Assembly (NCBI RefSeq): GCF_965638725.1
Contig: NC_134982.1
Span: 46,919,182 to 46,983,181, forward strand
Reading direction: 5' to 3'
DNA length: 64,000 bases
Source: Aptenodytes patagonicus
Lineage: Eukaryota; Chordata; Aves; Sphenisciformes; Spheniscidae
In this document: piece after piece, positions 54,701 to 64,000 of the stretch
How positions within the stretch are numbered: the stretch's first letter is position 1
Layout: each line of letters begins with the position of its first letter
Notes under the pieces: model-generated
The model's input: the letters and a program-made list of their open reading frames with translations, nothing else
What the model was told of the DNA's origin: nothing
Databases searched by the model: none
Translations under genes and position numbers: made by a program

Positions 54701-57700
54701 ATGGCTCGTAACAGATAGGTCCTGTGATTTTTTTCTTCACAATGTGATGGAAGTCACTTTCTCATTTCTTTATTCTACTGATCTACTATCATCGTCAATG
54801 ATTGATAACTTCCTTCTCCAAGTGGTAGAGGAGCCAACAAGGAGAGGTGCTATGCTGGACCTTGTTCTCACCAACAAGGAGGGGCTGGTGGGGAATGTGA
54901 AGCTCAAGGGCAGCCTGGGCTGCAGTGACCACGAAATGGTGGAGTTCAAGATCCTTAGGGCACCGAGGAGGGCGCACAACAAGCTCACTACCCTGGACCT
55001 CAGGAGAGTAGACTTTGGCCTCTCCAGGGACCTGCTTGGTCGAGTGTCATGGGACAAAGCCCTGGAGGGAAGAGGGGCCCAAGAAAGATGGGTAATGTTC
55101 AAGGATCACCTCCTTCAAGCTCAGGAGCGATGCATCCCAACAAAGAGGAAGTCAGGCAAAAACGCCAGGAGGCCTGCGTGGATGAACAAGGAGCTCCTGG
55201 ACAAACTCCAACACAAAAAGGAAGCCTACAGAGGGTGGAAGCAAGGACAGGTAGCCTGGGAGGAATACAGAGAAATTGTCCGAGCAGCCAGGGATCAGGT
55301 TAGGAAAGCTAAAGCCCTGGCAGAATTAAATCTGGCCAGGGACACCAAGGGCAACAAGAAAAGATTCTACAGGTACGTTGGGGATAAAAGGAAGACAAGG
55401 GAAATGTGGGCCCTCTCTGGAATGGAATGGGATACCTGGTTACCTGGGATACAAAGAAGGCGGAGGTACTCAATGACTTTTTTGCCTCGGTCTTCACCGG
55501 CAAGTGCCCGAGCCTCACTGCCCAAGCTGCAGAAGGCAAAGACAGGGACTGGGAGAATGAAGAGCTGCCCACTGTGGGAGAACATCAGGTTCGAGACCAT
55601 CTAAGGCACCTGAAGGTGCACAAGTCCATGGGACCCAATGAGATCCATCCGCGGGTCCTGAAGGAACTGGCGGATGAAGTTGCTAAGCCACTGTCCATCG
55701 TATTTGAGAAGTCGTGGCAGTCCAGTGAAGTTCCCACTGCCTGGAAAAGGGGAAACATAACCCCCATTTTTAAAAAGGGAAAAAAGGAAGACCCGGGGAA
55801 CTACAGGCCACTCAGTCTCACCGCTGTGCCTGGGAAGATCATGAAACAGATCCTCCTGGAAGCTATGCTAAGGCACATGGAGGACAGGGAGGTGATTCAA
55901 GACAGCCAGCATGGCTTCACCAAGGGCAAGTCCTGCCTGACTAACCTAGTGGCCTTCTATGATGGAGTGACTACATCAGTGGACACGGGAAGGACTACAC
56001 ATGTCGTCTATCTGGACCTCTGTCAGGCCTTTGACATGGTCCCCCACAACAGCCTTCTCTCTAAACTGGAGAGGCATGGATTTGATGGGTGGACTGTCCA
56101 GTGGGTGAGGAATTGGTTAGATGGTCGCATCCAGAGGGTAGTGGTCAATGGCTCAATGTCCAGATGGAGGCTGGTGATGAGTGGCATCCTGCAGGGGTTC
56201 ATATTGGGACTGATACTGTTTAATATCTTCATCAATGACATAGTGGGATGGAGTGCACCCTCAGCAAGTTTGCAGATGACACCAAGCTGAGTGGTGCGGT
56301 TGACACGCCAGAGGGATGGGATGCCATCCAGAGGGACCTGGACAAGCTCAAGAAGTGGGCCCGTGTGAACCTCATGAGGTTTAACAAGGCCAAGTGGAAG
56401 GTCCTGCACCTGGGTTGGGGCAACCCCCAGCATCAATACAGGCTGGGGGATGAAGGAATTGAGAGCAGCCCTGCAGAGGAGGACACGGGGGTACTGGTGG
56501 ATGAAAAGCTGGACAGGAGCCAGCAATGTGCGCTCGCAGCCCAGAAGGCCAATCGTGTCCTGGGCTGCATCAAAAGGAGCGTGGCCAGCAGGTCGAGGGA
56601 GGGGATTCTGCCCCTCTACTCTGCTCTGCTCTGGTGAGACCCCACCTGGAGTACTGCGTCCAGCTCTGGAGCCCTCAGCATAAGAAACACACGGACCTGT
56701 TGGAGCGAGTCCAGAAGAGGGCCACGAAAATGATCAGGGGGATGGAACACCTCTCCCGTGAAAAAAGGCTGAGAGAGTTGGGGTTGTTCAGCCTAGAGAA
56801 GAGGCAGCTTTGGGGAGACCTTATTGCAGCCTATCAGTACTTAAAGGAGGCTTATAAAAAAGATGGTGGCAGACTTTTCAGCAGGGCCTGTTGCAACAGG
56901 ACAAGGGGGAATGGCTTTAGACTAAAGGGGGGTTGATTTAGACTAGATATAAGGAAGAAATTTTTTACACTGAGGGTGGTGAAACACTGGAACAGGTTGC
57001 CCAGAGAGGTGGTGGATGCCCCATCCCTGGAAACATTCAAGGTCAGGTTGGACGGGGCTCTGAGCAACCTGATCTAGTTGAAGATGTCCCTGCTCACTAG
57101 ATGGTTGGACTAGATGACCTTTAGAGGTCCCTTCCAACCCAAACTATTCTATGATTCTATGATTCTATGATTCTATGATTCTATGATTCTATGATTTCTG
57201 ACAGCTCTGTTCCTCCACATCAGAATGAGACCATGTTTTTCTTGCATAACTATGATGACTAGGAGAGTGGGGTGAAAAAAGTCTTTTCCACAGACTACAG
57301 CAGCAACACCCTGCATCACTCCCTCCACATACAGTTATGGTGACAAAAGCACAGTGTTTTTATTAGCTTTTGTATGTCACTCAGGCACAGCTGGGCTGGC
57401 TGGCAGAAGAATGCTTCATGCTGAAATGTGCTGTTAATTGTAAGTTTTTGTTGGCATTGCTAAGACAAATCCTTAACCAGGGAGTTTCCATTGCATGGCT
57501 CTCAATCAACAAGCTGTGATGAGACTCAACTTTGGCCGTATGAAGTGAAGATAAAAATGGGTGGAATAGCAAAGTACGACGGTGCCCACAGCATGTTTCT
57601 GAGTTCTACCCTCAGTGAACCAGTGCCAGCTAGAGGCTAGGGCCCTGCAAGCATTACTGGAGGAAGAACTCACTTTAGGAAGGAATTAGAGAGAGATGTG

Positions 57701-60700
57701 CACAGAAACCGTTCTTGGCCCAGCAGTGCCCATTATACAGTGCAGACTGTGGTAAACGTGTTGCATTACAAGCAGCCTTGCAAATAGCAGCTTGCTCTTC
57801 AAGCTGGTTAAGCAGCAGGAGATTTTGTGATGCTTAAAAAAAATTAGCTTTATTCTGGACTCTTGTTCCAGAATAGGTGTGTCTAGGCAAATATTTCCCA
57901 CTAAGATCCACATGACAATGGTAGGAGGTTTACAGTTGACCTGCAGAACAGCAGCACTTTTCCAGTGCTTTTAATTCAGAATTGATGCCTTAGGTGAATG
58001 GTGTTCCACAAGAAACTTTGAGGGTCAACATGGCTTTGTAATCCAAACTGTCTGATCTGGGATACTGTTGTTAGATAGTAAGGAAAAATCTCTCCTCTCC
58101 ACATAAACAGTTGATTTGTAATGTTTGGTCACCAATGACAATGATACAGAACACGGGACATGTTGTGGACAACAACCTACTTTGTTTGTCTGTTGTATTT
58201 TTAACTTTTCAGTTTTCTGTGGCAATGTTAGAGTCATCTGAACAGCATGTTGATCAAGAACCACAGGAAGGAGGAAGTAGAGGCAGGATCAAAGGAAAAA
58301 AAGGAATAAGAAAATTACAAGTAGCTGAAATTAATGCCTAGTCTCTTGGCTTCTAGTGGCCAGAAGGCCATAGGGTGAGAGTGGTCCACCTGGGTAAGAA
58401 GGGGACCCCATGCCCCACACGTCAGTCCCCCCTCAAGTCACAGGCAGGGTATACCCAGCAGATACCCCCCACTGCCCTTCTGTGTGCTGAGGAGAAGAAG
58501 ACAAAGACCAAAGCTGTGCAGTGCTCCACCTGGGCGCTGCAGGGAAGGTAGGAGCATCAGCAATGTAGCTGTAGCTGGTAAGGCTTACAGATGATGCCAG
58601 GAAGCAGGTTCCATGCTATGGAAGAGTGGCAACACCTTCTTTCTCTTGGCCTCCCACAATGCAAATATAACGTCCTTTTAAAATCAAGGAACTGAGTTAT
58701 GCTGTTTCCAAAACTCAGGTTCATAAAAAGCTTTCTGATGGGCAGGGCGCTTCCTTGTGCTTTGTGGCTGTAACATTGGTGCCTTGGTCCTTCTCACGCA
58801 GGCAACCCTACATCTCAGAGCAGCAAAGTGATGTGCTTGCTCAGCACCCTTGAGGAGGCTTCCCCTGCCCCAAAAAACCCATGCACTACTGTGCTGCTTG
58901 CTTTAAAGTAAGAAAATACCTTCTGCCAACTTCCGTTGTATTAGTGCAACAACACTTTCAACAGGTTTTCCTCAAATGAAGCACGGATTTGAGATAAAAC
59001 AGTGTTTGCAAATGAGGTTTTTCCTGTATGTCCTAACCTAAGGATTTAGTGAATCACGATAGAGCTGTCCTCACTGAGCCTGTGGTGAAATAACTCTGTC
59101 TGGTCTTTCCACTGAGTTTGAAATCTCTTCAGTCTTTTTATAGTTGCCTGGGGTTGATTATTTGTTTAAGAGTTTTACTTCAAACAACACTTGGGTGGTT
59201 TGCAATAACATAAATTAATAAATCCAGTGTTAGTCCATTATAGTGAATACATAGCTCAGCATAATGTGAGCAAAATGAGAAGCACAGATCTTCTTTTTCC
59301 CAGCTGGATTAGTTTTCAGGAAGTATGTATGAAAGTTGTGTCATGGGCTTCTGCTTCTCTCACAGCTGGACTGAAAGCAGACTTTGAAGTTTCAGAATAA
59401 CCTCAAATATTCAAAATGAATATATTTTAAATGCTGTGGTGTAACACCCTCTGTAGTGACAATCTGAGTAATACGGAAAAGAGGTTTTGATAAGAGGTCA
59501 GCATTGCAACTGTATCCAATGTAGTAAATTCAGATTTTCAGCTCAGAAGGAGCTTCTCACAGAACCATGGTTTAAACTCTTACTTGTTGCATTTCCCTTG
59601 TACAGCACCCTGAAGTTTTCTGCTGGATACATTGATTTTTACATGAGCCCTGTGTAAGTATTCTCGACAACTAATAGCTTAAAAAATAATCCTATGGCTT
59701 TTTTTTAAAAAGAAGAGCAATAAAACCAGTTTTCTGGCCAAATTCAGTCCTGAGCTGTTAGGTGTCACCATATTTTGTTACAATTTACTGGTCACATAGC
59801 TACACTTTCTAGATAGCTTCCAGCTTTCCACATTGAGAGCTTGTGTGGTGTCCTCCTCGCATTGACTAGAGGCCATACAGAGCTGTATGTCCCCATGAGG
59901 AAGTTCATCAGATACGGGATGTTGTCAGCTTTGTCTCTCTGAGGGATAGAGTATAATCCTCTTAACAACAGAATATAGTGAAATTGTGCTTCACATCCTT
60001 TTTTTTTTCAGCCTATGGGTTGGTTCGTGCTCCATATGATGCAAGGAGTCAGTGCAAGAGTAATACTGCATTTCTCAGATGCAAGGATGTACAGGAAGGA
60101 GAAGGTCATGCCACCCAGATCCCTGCATGCACCTTCTGGGCAGTACGTGGAATCTAGCCCCAAATGCCCAGCTGCACATATGACTGAACTGCATATTCAG
60201 ATAAGCTAGGAAACAAGGGTGCCCCCACATTTTGCTGGCACAGTTTCAGAGCTTTGTTGAAAAACCTGGTTCTTCATGTACAGCACATTTTCCTCCACGC
60301 AGTGACAAACAAGCTATGAATTTACTTACCGAAGTTTAAGTTATAAAAGATGTCAGGGCACCAGAAACCAGCACATCAGATACCCAAAATGGGTACCAAT
60401 ACCCAAACACATACCATACCCAAAATGGACCTGATGGAACGAAAGGGTTACATGGGGCTGAACTCAGTGACACCTTCAAAACCTTTCCAATTGGCCAGGA
60501 CTGCATGGAAGGCAGTGCTTGCCAGCGCACAGTACATTGGGTACAGTGCTAATATTTTCTTACCTCAGGGAATTTCTTCTTTTGTAAATATTCTGTCATT
60601 GCAGGATCAAAATACTTCGCATAACCTTCATTGAGACTGTATACCTTCCCTTTCTTCTTGATTTTAACATCTCTGTCCACCAAAATAAATTCACCGAGAC

Positions 60701-62040
60701 CCTACAGAAGAACAGGATAGACCAGCTATTAGCAAGCAGCAGAACATTTTGTTGACTTTGTGTAGTTGTCACACTAGAGATGGCAGAAACGCTAGCACAG
60801 CTTGGTCCTTTCAGCACCAGTCTTGTCTACAACTTCACAGTATTTCAAACAGAGCAGAAAGCACAGAATCTGCGTTCATGAAAACGCGACACATTGGTAG
60901 TATAAACAAAAAGCACTTTGACTATAATAGTTAGCATATCAAATGAACACCAGTCAGCCCTGAAAGCAGATGGATTGTGGATCTCTGTCCACAAATCATA
61001 AGGTTACCAATTAAGAAATTACACTGCCTTCTGATTTTTGAACTCTTCCTGCCTGTCTTGTCTAAGTATCTTAAAGTGAATGTGGTCAGCTACCCCTAGG
61101 TGTTGCTCTCTGCAGTTTGAGCGCAACTTCCACCTTCTCTTCCTTTGTCTCTAACCAGAGCAGTTCAGCTGCCAGTTCTTCCCTCTTGGAATGAGCCTAT
61201 TTATAAAGGTTAAAAGGAGTTTTGGTAATAATGCATCCTTTTATCAAAAAGAACTCCTATGTTATTGCCCACATCTAATGCTGGTTTCTCAAATGAGTGA
61301 TCTTCCTGCATTCCTCCAGTAACACTTGCTGGGCTCCTGGGCTGGGTACCGAGGGCCAGCACATGTCCAATTGGGTACGGTTGTGCTTTTGGAAATCGTT
61401 GGGCATGCAGCTTAGAGGACTTAGCCATAAAACTAAATTGCACTCAGGAAATCAGACATGACTCTGCATGAACTGTATCAACAAATGGTCCTTGCCCCAG
61501 GCTAAACACTGAACATGCTGAGGTTCTTCTACAGACAGAAAAAGCAAGAACGAGAAAAAAGCAGGAGTCCTTTAAGTTGAGGCAAAGACACCGTTCAGAG
61601 TAAATTTTCTAAAGTGTTTGTGCAAACCAGCAGTCTGGTTTGAATGAGCAGGGTTTCAAATGCTATTTAACTTAAACTCTCTTCCACTGAGTAGAAAAAA
61701 ACAAACAGAGGTATTGCAACCAACATACTCATATTATTAAATACTTGTAAGGTGGAGGTGGGATGCTCCAGGACGTGGGTGAAAAAAAGAATCGCGTAGA
61801 TTGCCTAGATTACAGAGACAAGGAGTAACAAAAATGAGTAAACCCAAGCACGGAACGCTCTAAAAGATAGTGGCAATGTGATTAACACCGTGACTGTACC
61901 GGATCGAGCATGAAGCAGTCCACTCCTTGCCCTGTGGAGAGGGCGACCAGTGTAGCGCTGCCGTACAAGGCATAGCCTGCAGCAACAATATTGCGTCCTG
62001 GCTGCAAAGCATCTTTTTCAGAGGGCTTGTCAGCTGTTTC
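48596..62040 (-). CDS. FBP2: Fructose-1,6-bisphosphatase 2 (muscle type), exons 4-7, 5' end outside window
   Basis: FBPase hydrolyses fructose 1,6-bisphosphate to fructose 6-phosphate in gluconeogenesis and glyconeogenesis. The muscle isoform also binds aldolase and enters nuclei. Exons on the minus strand (62040-61900, 60701-60564, 52145-52026, 48790-48596) are all phase 0 and give 197 residues plus TAA, equal to residues 143-339 of human FBP2. In numbering without Met, Asn212 (SLNEGY), Arg243-Tyr244 (ARYVGSM), Tyr264 (MYPAN), Lys274, Arg276 and Glu280 (KLRLLYE), which bind substrate or metal, are all present. The KKKGK nuclear-localisation motif is in exon 5. Isoform markers [22 protein letters not shown] and [11 protein letters not shown] point to FBP2 over FBP1. 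The metal-site Glu97/Asp118 and the AMP site lie in exons 1-3, beyond the right edge. Confidence 0.96.
48791..52025 (-). other. FBP2: FBP2 intron 6
   Basis: 3235 bp with donor GTAAAT on the minus strand. It contains a GGT/TTG-rich tract at 50797-50835 and otherwise unique sequence. No coding homology was seen on either strand. Confidence 0.9.
50797..50835. repeat. GGT-rich simple repeat
   Basis: A run of TTG and GGT units (GGTGGTGGTGGTGG) merging into a T-run, inside FBP2 intron 6. Low-complexity DNA. Confidence 0.8.
52026..52145 (-). CDS. FBP2: FBP2 exon 6
   Basis: 40 codons, phase 0 on both sides, with acceptor TTTTTCAG and donor GTAAA. It encodes [14 protein letters not shown] (Arg243, Tyr244), [17 protein letters not shown] (Tyr264) and QKSPKGK, ending on Lys274. 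Confidence 0.97.
54803..56936 (+). pseudogene. CR1 ORF2 remnant (endonuclease-reverse transcriptase), frameshifted
   Basis: The broken polyprotein gene is read in three frames. One frame covers about 54803-55403 (endonuclease C-terminus and linker). A second covers about 55406-56240 (RT fingers and palm, with motif A). A third covers about 56243-56630 (FADD motif onward). The first frame resumes at about 56630-56936 for the thumb/C-terminal part and ends in a TGA. Each segment lines up in order with CR1 ORF2 and nothing is rearranged, so small indels after insertion explain the breaks. The N-terminal endonuclease part and ORF1 are missing. Confidence 0.88.
57146..57193 (+). repeat. CR1 3' terminal octamer repeat, (ATTCTATG)6
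   Basis: Six perfect head-to-tail copies of ATTCTATG, then ATTTCTG. This octamer is the 3' signature by which CR1 reverse transcriptase is thought to recognise its template. Two to four copies are more usual. Confidence 0.97.
60380..60430. repeat. Short direct repeat of ATACCCAAAATGG
   Basis: The 13-mer ATACCCAAAATGG occurs twice about 37 bases apart, with ATACCCAAA again between the copies. A small degenerate tandem array in FBP2 intron 5, next to exon 5. No function is implied. Confidence 0.6.
60564..60701 (-). CDS. FBP2: FBP2 exon 5
   Basis: 46 codons in phase 0 with acceptor TTCTTCTGTAG and donor GTAAGA. It encodes [19 protein letters not shown] (nuclear-localisation KKKGK), [12 protein letters not shown] (Asn212) and [10 protein letters not shown]. 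The first residue is Gly, where human isoforms have Ala. Confidence 0.96.
60702..61899 (-). other. FBP2: FBP2 intron 4
   Basis: 1198 bp of unique sequence with donor GTACAG on the minus strand. Nothing recognised inside. Confidence 0.9.
61900..62040 (-). CDS. FBP2: FBP2 exon 4
   Basis: 47 codons in phase 0 with acceptor TTTTTCCCCAG and donor GTACAG. It encodes [39 protein letters not shown] and MLDP. The [12 protein letters not shown] block is characteristic of FBP2; FBP1 differs here. Confidence 0.96.
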
Positions 62041-64000
62041 CTGGGGAAAAATTACCATTGGAGTGAAGGTTAAATTCTTGTAAGAAACAATAAAAACAAC
62101 ACTTCAATAATAATGTGGGGCAGATTTCCTTTTTGTGTCTATGCAGGCCTTTGAAACAACCAAAATAGAGATTGTTCCCACTAGTTCAGGGCAAGTTTGG
62201 TGCAAATACATGTGCGCGCTGGGACAGGACATTGAGAGTTTGTAATTTTATACATCACGCAATCAATACGATACCTGCAACAAAGCTGATACCTTAGCAT
62301 TACAGCCCAGTCTATTAATTCAAGATCATCAGAAATCTGAGACAGAACAGAGGTACTAATTTTCTGTAAATGTAAACATAAGCTATCATACTGACACCTC
62401 TCAGAGGGAATAACTGTGAGGTGAATGCAGTAATTAACATTACAGACAAATTGCTTCCAGTAATGCAGAACTGAAAGGTAGATGGTGCAACATGATGGAA
62501 CCAAGATTGTGCATTGGTCTCTGCTGGTGGAGAGATGGGTAACTGAAGTGATATAAATGTTCATATTATATATAAAATAACAAATGCACTTGCATATGTA
62601 ATGTGTGAGTGTGTGCACGTATGCATATATAACTCTACATAGAACATCCACATGGCATTTTACTTCAGGCTTTTGATCAATTTCTGACATTCGTATTTTG
62701 ATTTGGCACTAAACAGCAATAGCCCAGGCAGAACTGGTGCAAATATTTCCTGGCAGCTCTGGGGGTGTGCCTCAGCCACAGCTTACAAGAGTTTGACTGG
62801 TAGGGTTAGAAAGGAGAACAGCCAAGACTACTTGGGAAGGCTGGCTCCAGCCTTCACTTCCTGGGATTACAAAATGCGTAGGGAATGCTTGATATTAATG
62901 TTTCTTTAAAAGCTTGTCAGTTGTGGTGGGTCTTCTGTGGATGTTTTGATGGTGGTTCACGAGGAATTAAAATGAGAACTCCCTCAGATCCTTTCTTCAG
63001 GCCCTGGTTTAGCGTTTTATTGTTCCAAACTCAGATAATTTCTCAGTGATTGCATGGGCTTAATTAGACTGAGTAGCAGCTAAATAGAAATAGCAGGTCT
63101 AGCCCAAAATATCTGATTAAAAAAATAAAAAACAGTCGATACTGGTTTGTGTAGGAAATAAAATATTTTATTTATATTCATAAAATATTTCATTAATATT
63201 GAGTAAATTCTTTAAAAAATCAAAAATGCCTTCCACAGATGTTTTCCAAAGGAAAACACCTCTCCTCCAACAAACAGATAAATTCCCTGCTGTTCCCCAT
63301 GGCATGGAACTCTCAGGGTGCCCATCAGGGTCCTAGCAAGGTGGAAGGCTAAGGGTAACCGGGGGATCCTGTTCATCATTGTATGCCAACATCTAGAGGA
63401 AAACTGAGATGTGGGACACCAAAACTACATCTTTCATGGCATATGAAACAGTAATTCCATGTCAAAATGTTTTCATTTTCAGCTGAAAGATTTTGTTACT
63501 TTTGTTACAGCTTACAGTTTTTAGCTGTATTCTGCTCAAAACTTTTTATTATTATTATTTTGGCAAGTTCTTCTGTGGAAAAAAATCCAATTGCCAACCA
63601 GTGCTTCATGGGACCTGAAATATAGCATGTACAAATACATCTGGTACGCAGTCCCTTGGAATTACTCTGTGTCAAGCTGCTTATTCAGAGAGGTTATAAT
63701 GCACATAATGAAGGAAGGCTAGTTAAAACCCCTGTTTGTATATTCCAGAGCTTTGAATACTGAATATTAGTGGCTAATCCTTTGCTAAACAATCTTTTAG
63801 AGAACCAACTATTATACCCTACATAGCATCTTCTCTTTAAAAAATATACCCCCATGGCACATACATCTTAACATCAAAAGCAAAGGTTGTCTATAGTAGA
63901 CTAATTATTTGCAATATTAAATGCAGAATTAAACATACATTTACATCACTAGTTGCAAACATAATATGATTCTCCTAGCTTTTTGTATGCTTTCCTCATT
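62041..64000 (-). other. FBP2: FBP2 intron 3 (5' part outside window)
   Basis: At least 1960 bp between exon 4 and the right edge. I searched both strands by eye for the exon 3 active-site block (metal-binding DPLDGSSNID) and did not find it, so exons 1-3 lie beyond the window. The sequence is AT-rich, with a TTATTATTATT run near 63545-63560. Confidence 0.8.

Larger units (their letters stand above)
54800..57193 (+). mobile_element. CR1 LINE, 5'-truncated, antisense within FBP2 intron 5
   Basis: CR1 is the main non-LTR retrotransposon of birds. This copy begins inside the ORF2 endonuclease domain (block [17 protein letters not shown], then [12 protein letters not shown]) and runs through reverse transcriptase: [16 protein letters not shown], motif [10 protein letters not shown] (56009-56035) and motif C FADD (56269-56280). 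The thumb/C-terminal region follows ([25 protein letters not shown]). It ends in six tandem ATTCTATG octamers (57146-57193), the CR1 3' signature. The coding frame is broken by three shifts, near 55403, 56240 and 56630, so the copy is dead. There is no poly(A) tail or target duplication, as usual for CR1. The exact left edge is uncertain by some tens of bases. Confidence 0.93.
52146..60563 (-). other. FBP2: FBP2 intron 5
   Basis: 8418 bp with donor GTAAGA and an acceptor that gives phase 0. It harbours the CR1 retrotransposon at about 54800-57193. Outside that element I see only unique sequence. The stretch 58340-58900 is locally GC-richer with no identified content. Confidence 0.92.

Noticed and set aside
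54678-54799. Start of the open frame that leads into the CR1 element
   Set aside because: The first roughly 40 codons do not match CR1 ORF2. They are flanking intron sequence that happens to be open in frame with the truncated element.
62181-62690. 169-codon minus-strand open frame next to FBP2 exon 4
   Set aside because: Lies in FBP2 intron 3, shows no FBPase similarity or other recognisable domain, and is a cysteine/isoleucine-rich AT-DNA translation.

Overview
This is vertebrate, almost certainly avian, nuclear DNA. The genes are split by canonical GT/AG introns. There is a CpG-island promoter, a CR1 retrotransposon ending in the octamer tail typical of bird CR1 elements, and an ERVL-type LTR of a kind common in bird genomes. 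The gene set (DAPK1, CTSL, FBP2) lies on human 9q, which corresponds to the bird Z chromosome, so a Z-linked location is likely. That location is inferred and is not visible in the sequence itself.

Layout from left to right. (1) 414-3650, plus strand: the last two coding exons and the 3' UTR of DAPK1, covering the end of the ROC-COR region, the death domain and the serine-rich tail. (2) 3651-31800: about 28 kb of intergenic DNA with no supportable gene. It contains one well-delimited solo LTR at 14946-15493 flanked by a 5-bp target duplication, a weaker minus-strand LTR candidate near 11.4-11.6 kb, and several simple repeats. (3) 31800-37465, plus strand: a complete cathepsin L gene. It has a CpG-island promoter with CCAAT, GC and TATA-like boxes, a non-coding first exon and seven coding exons that give a 338-residue preproenzyme with an intact Cys-His-Asn triad. 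(4) 37466-48070: intergenic DNA with one AT-rich microsatellite and one CpG-bearing stretch that contains a C/EBP-ATF-like palindrome. (5) 48070-62040, minus strand: exons 4 to 7 of FBP2 (muscle fructose-1,6-bisphosphatase). The gene runs out of the right edge of the window. Its large intron 5 holds a 2.4-kb, 5'-truncated, frameshifted CR1 element in antisense orientation to FBP2.

The three genes do not form a pathway. DAPK1 is a calmodulin-regulated death kinase, CTSL a lysosomal cysteine protease and FBP2 a gluconeogenic enzyme. CTSL and FBP2 are convergent. In human, FBP2 lies several megabases from DAPK1-CTSL, so the close DAPK1-CTSL-FBP2 arrangement marks a rearrangement between the lineages. 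I found no convincing undescribed biological system here. The most useful observations are gene-structure, promoter and transposon details.
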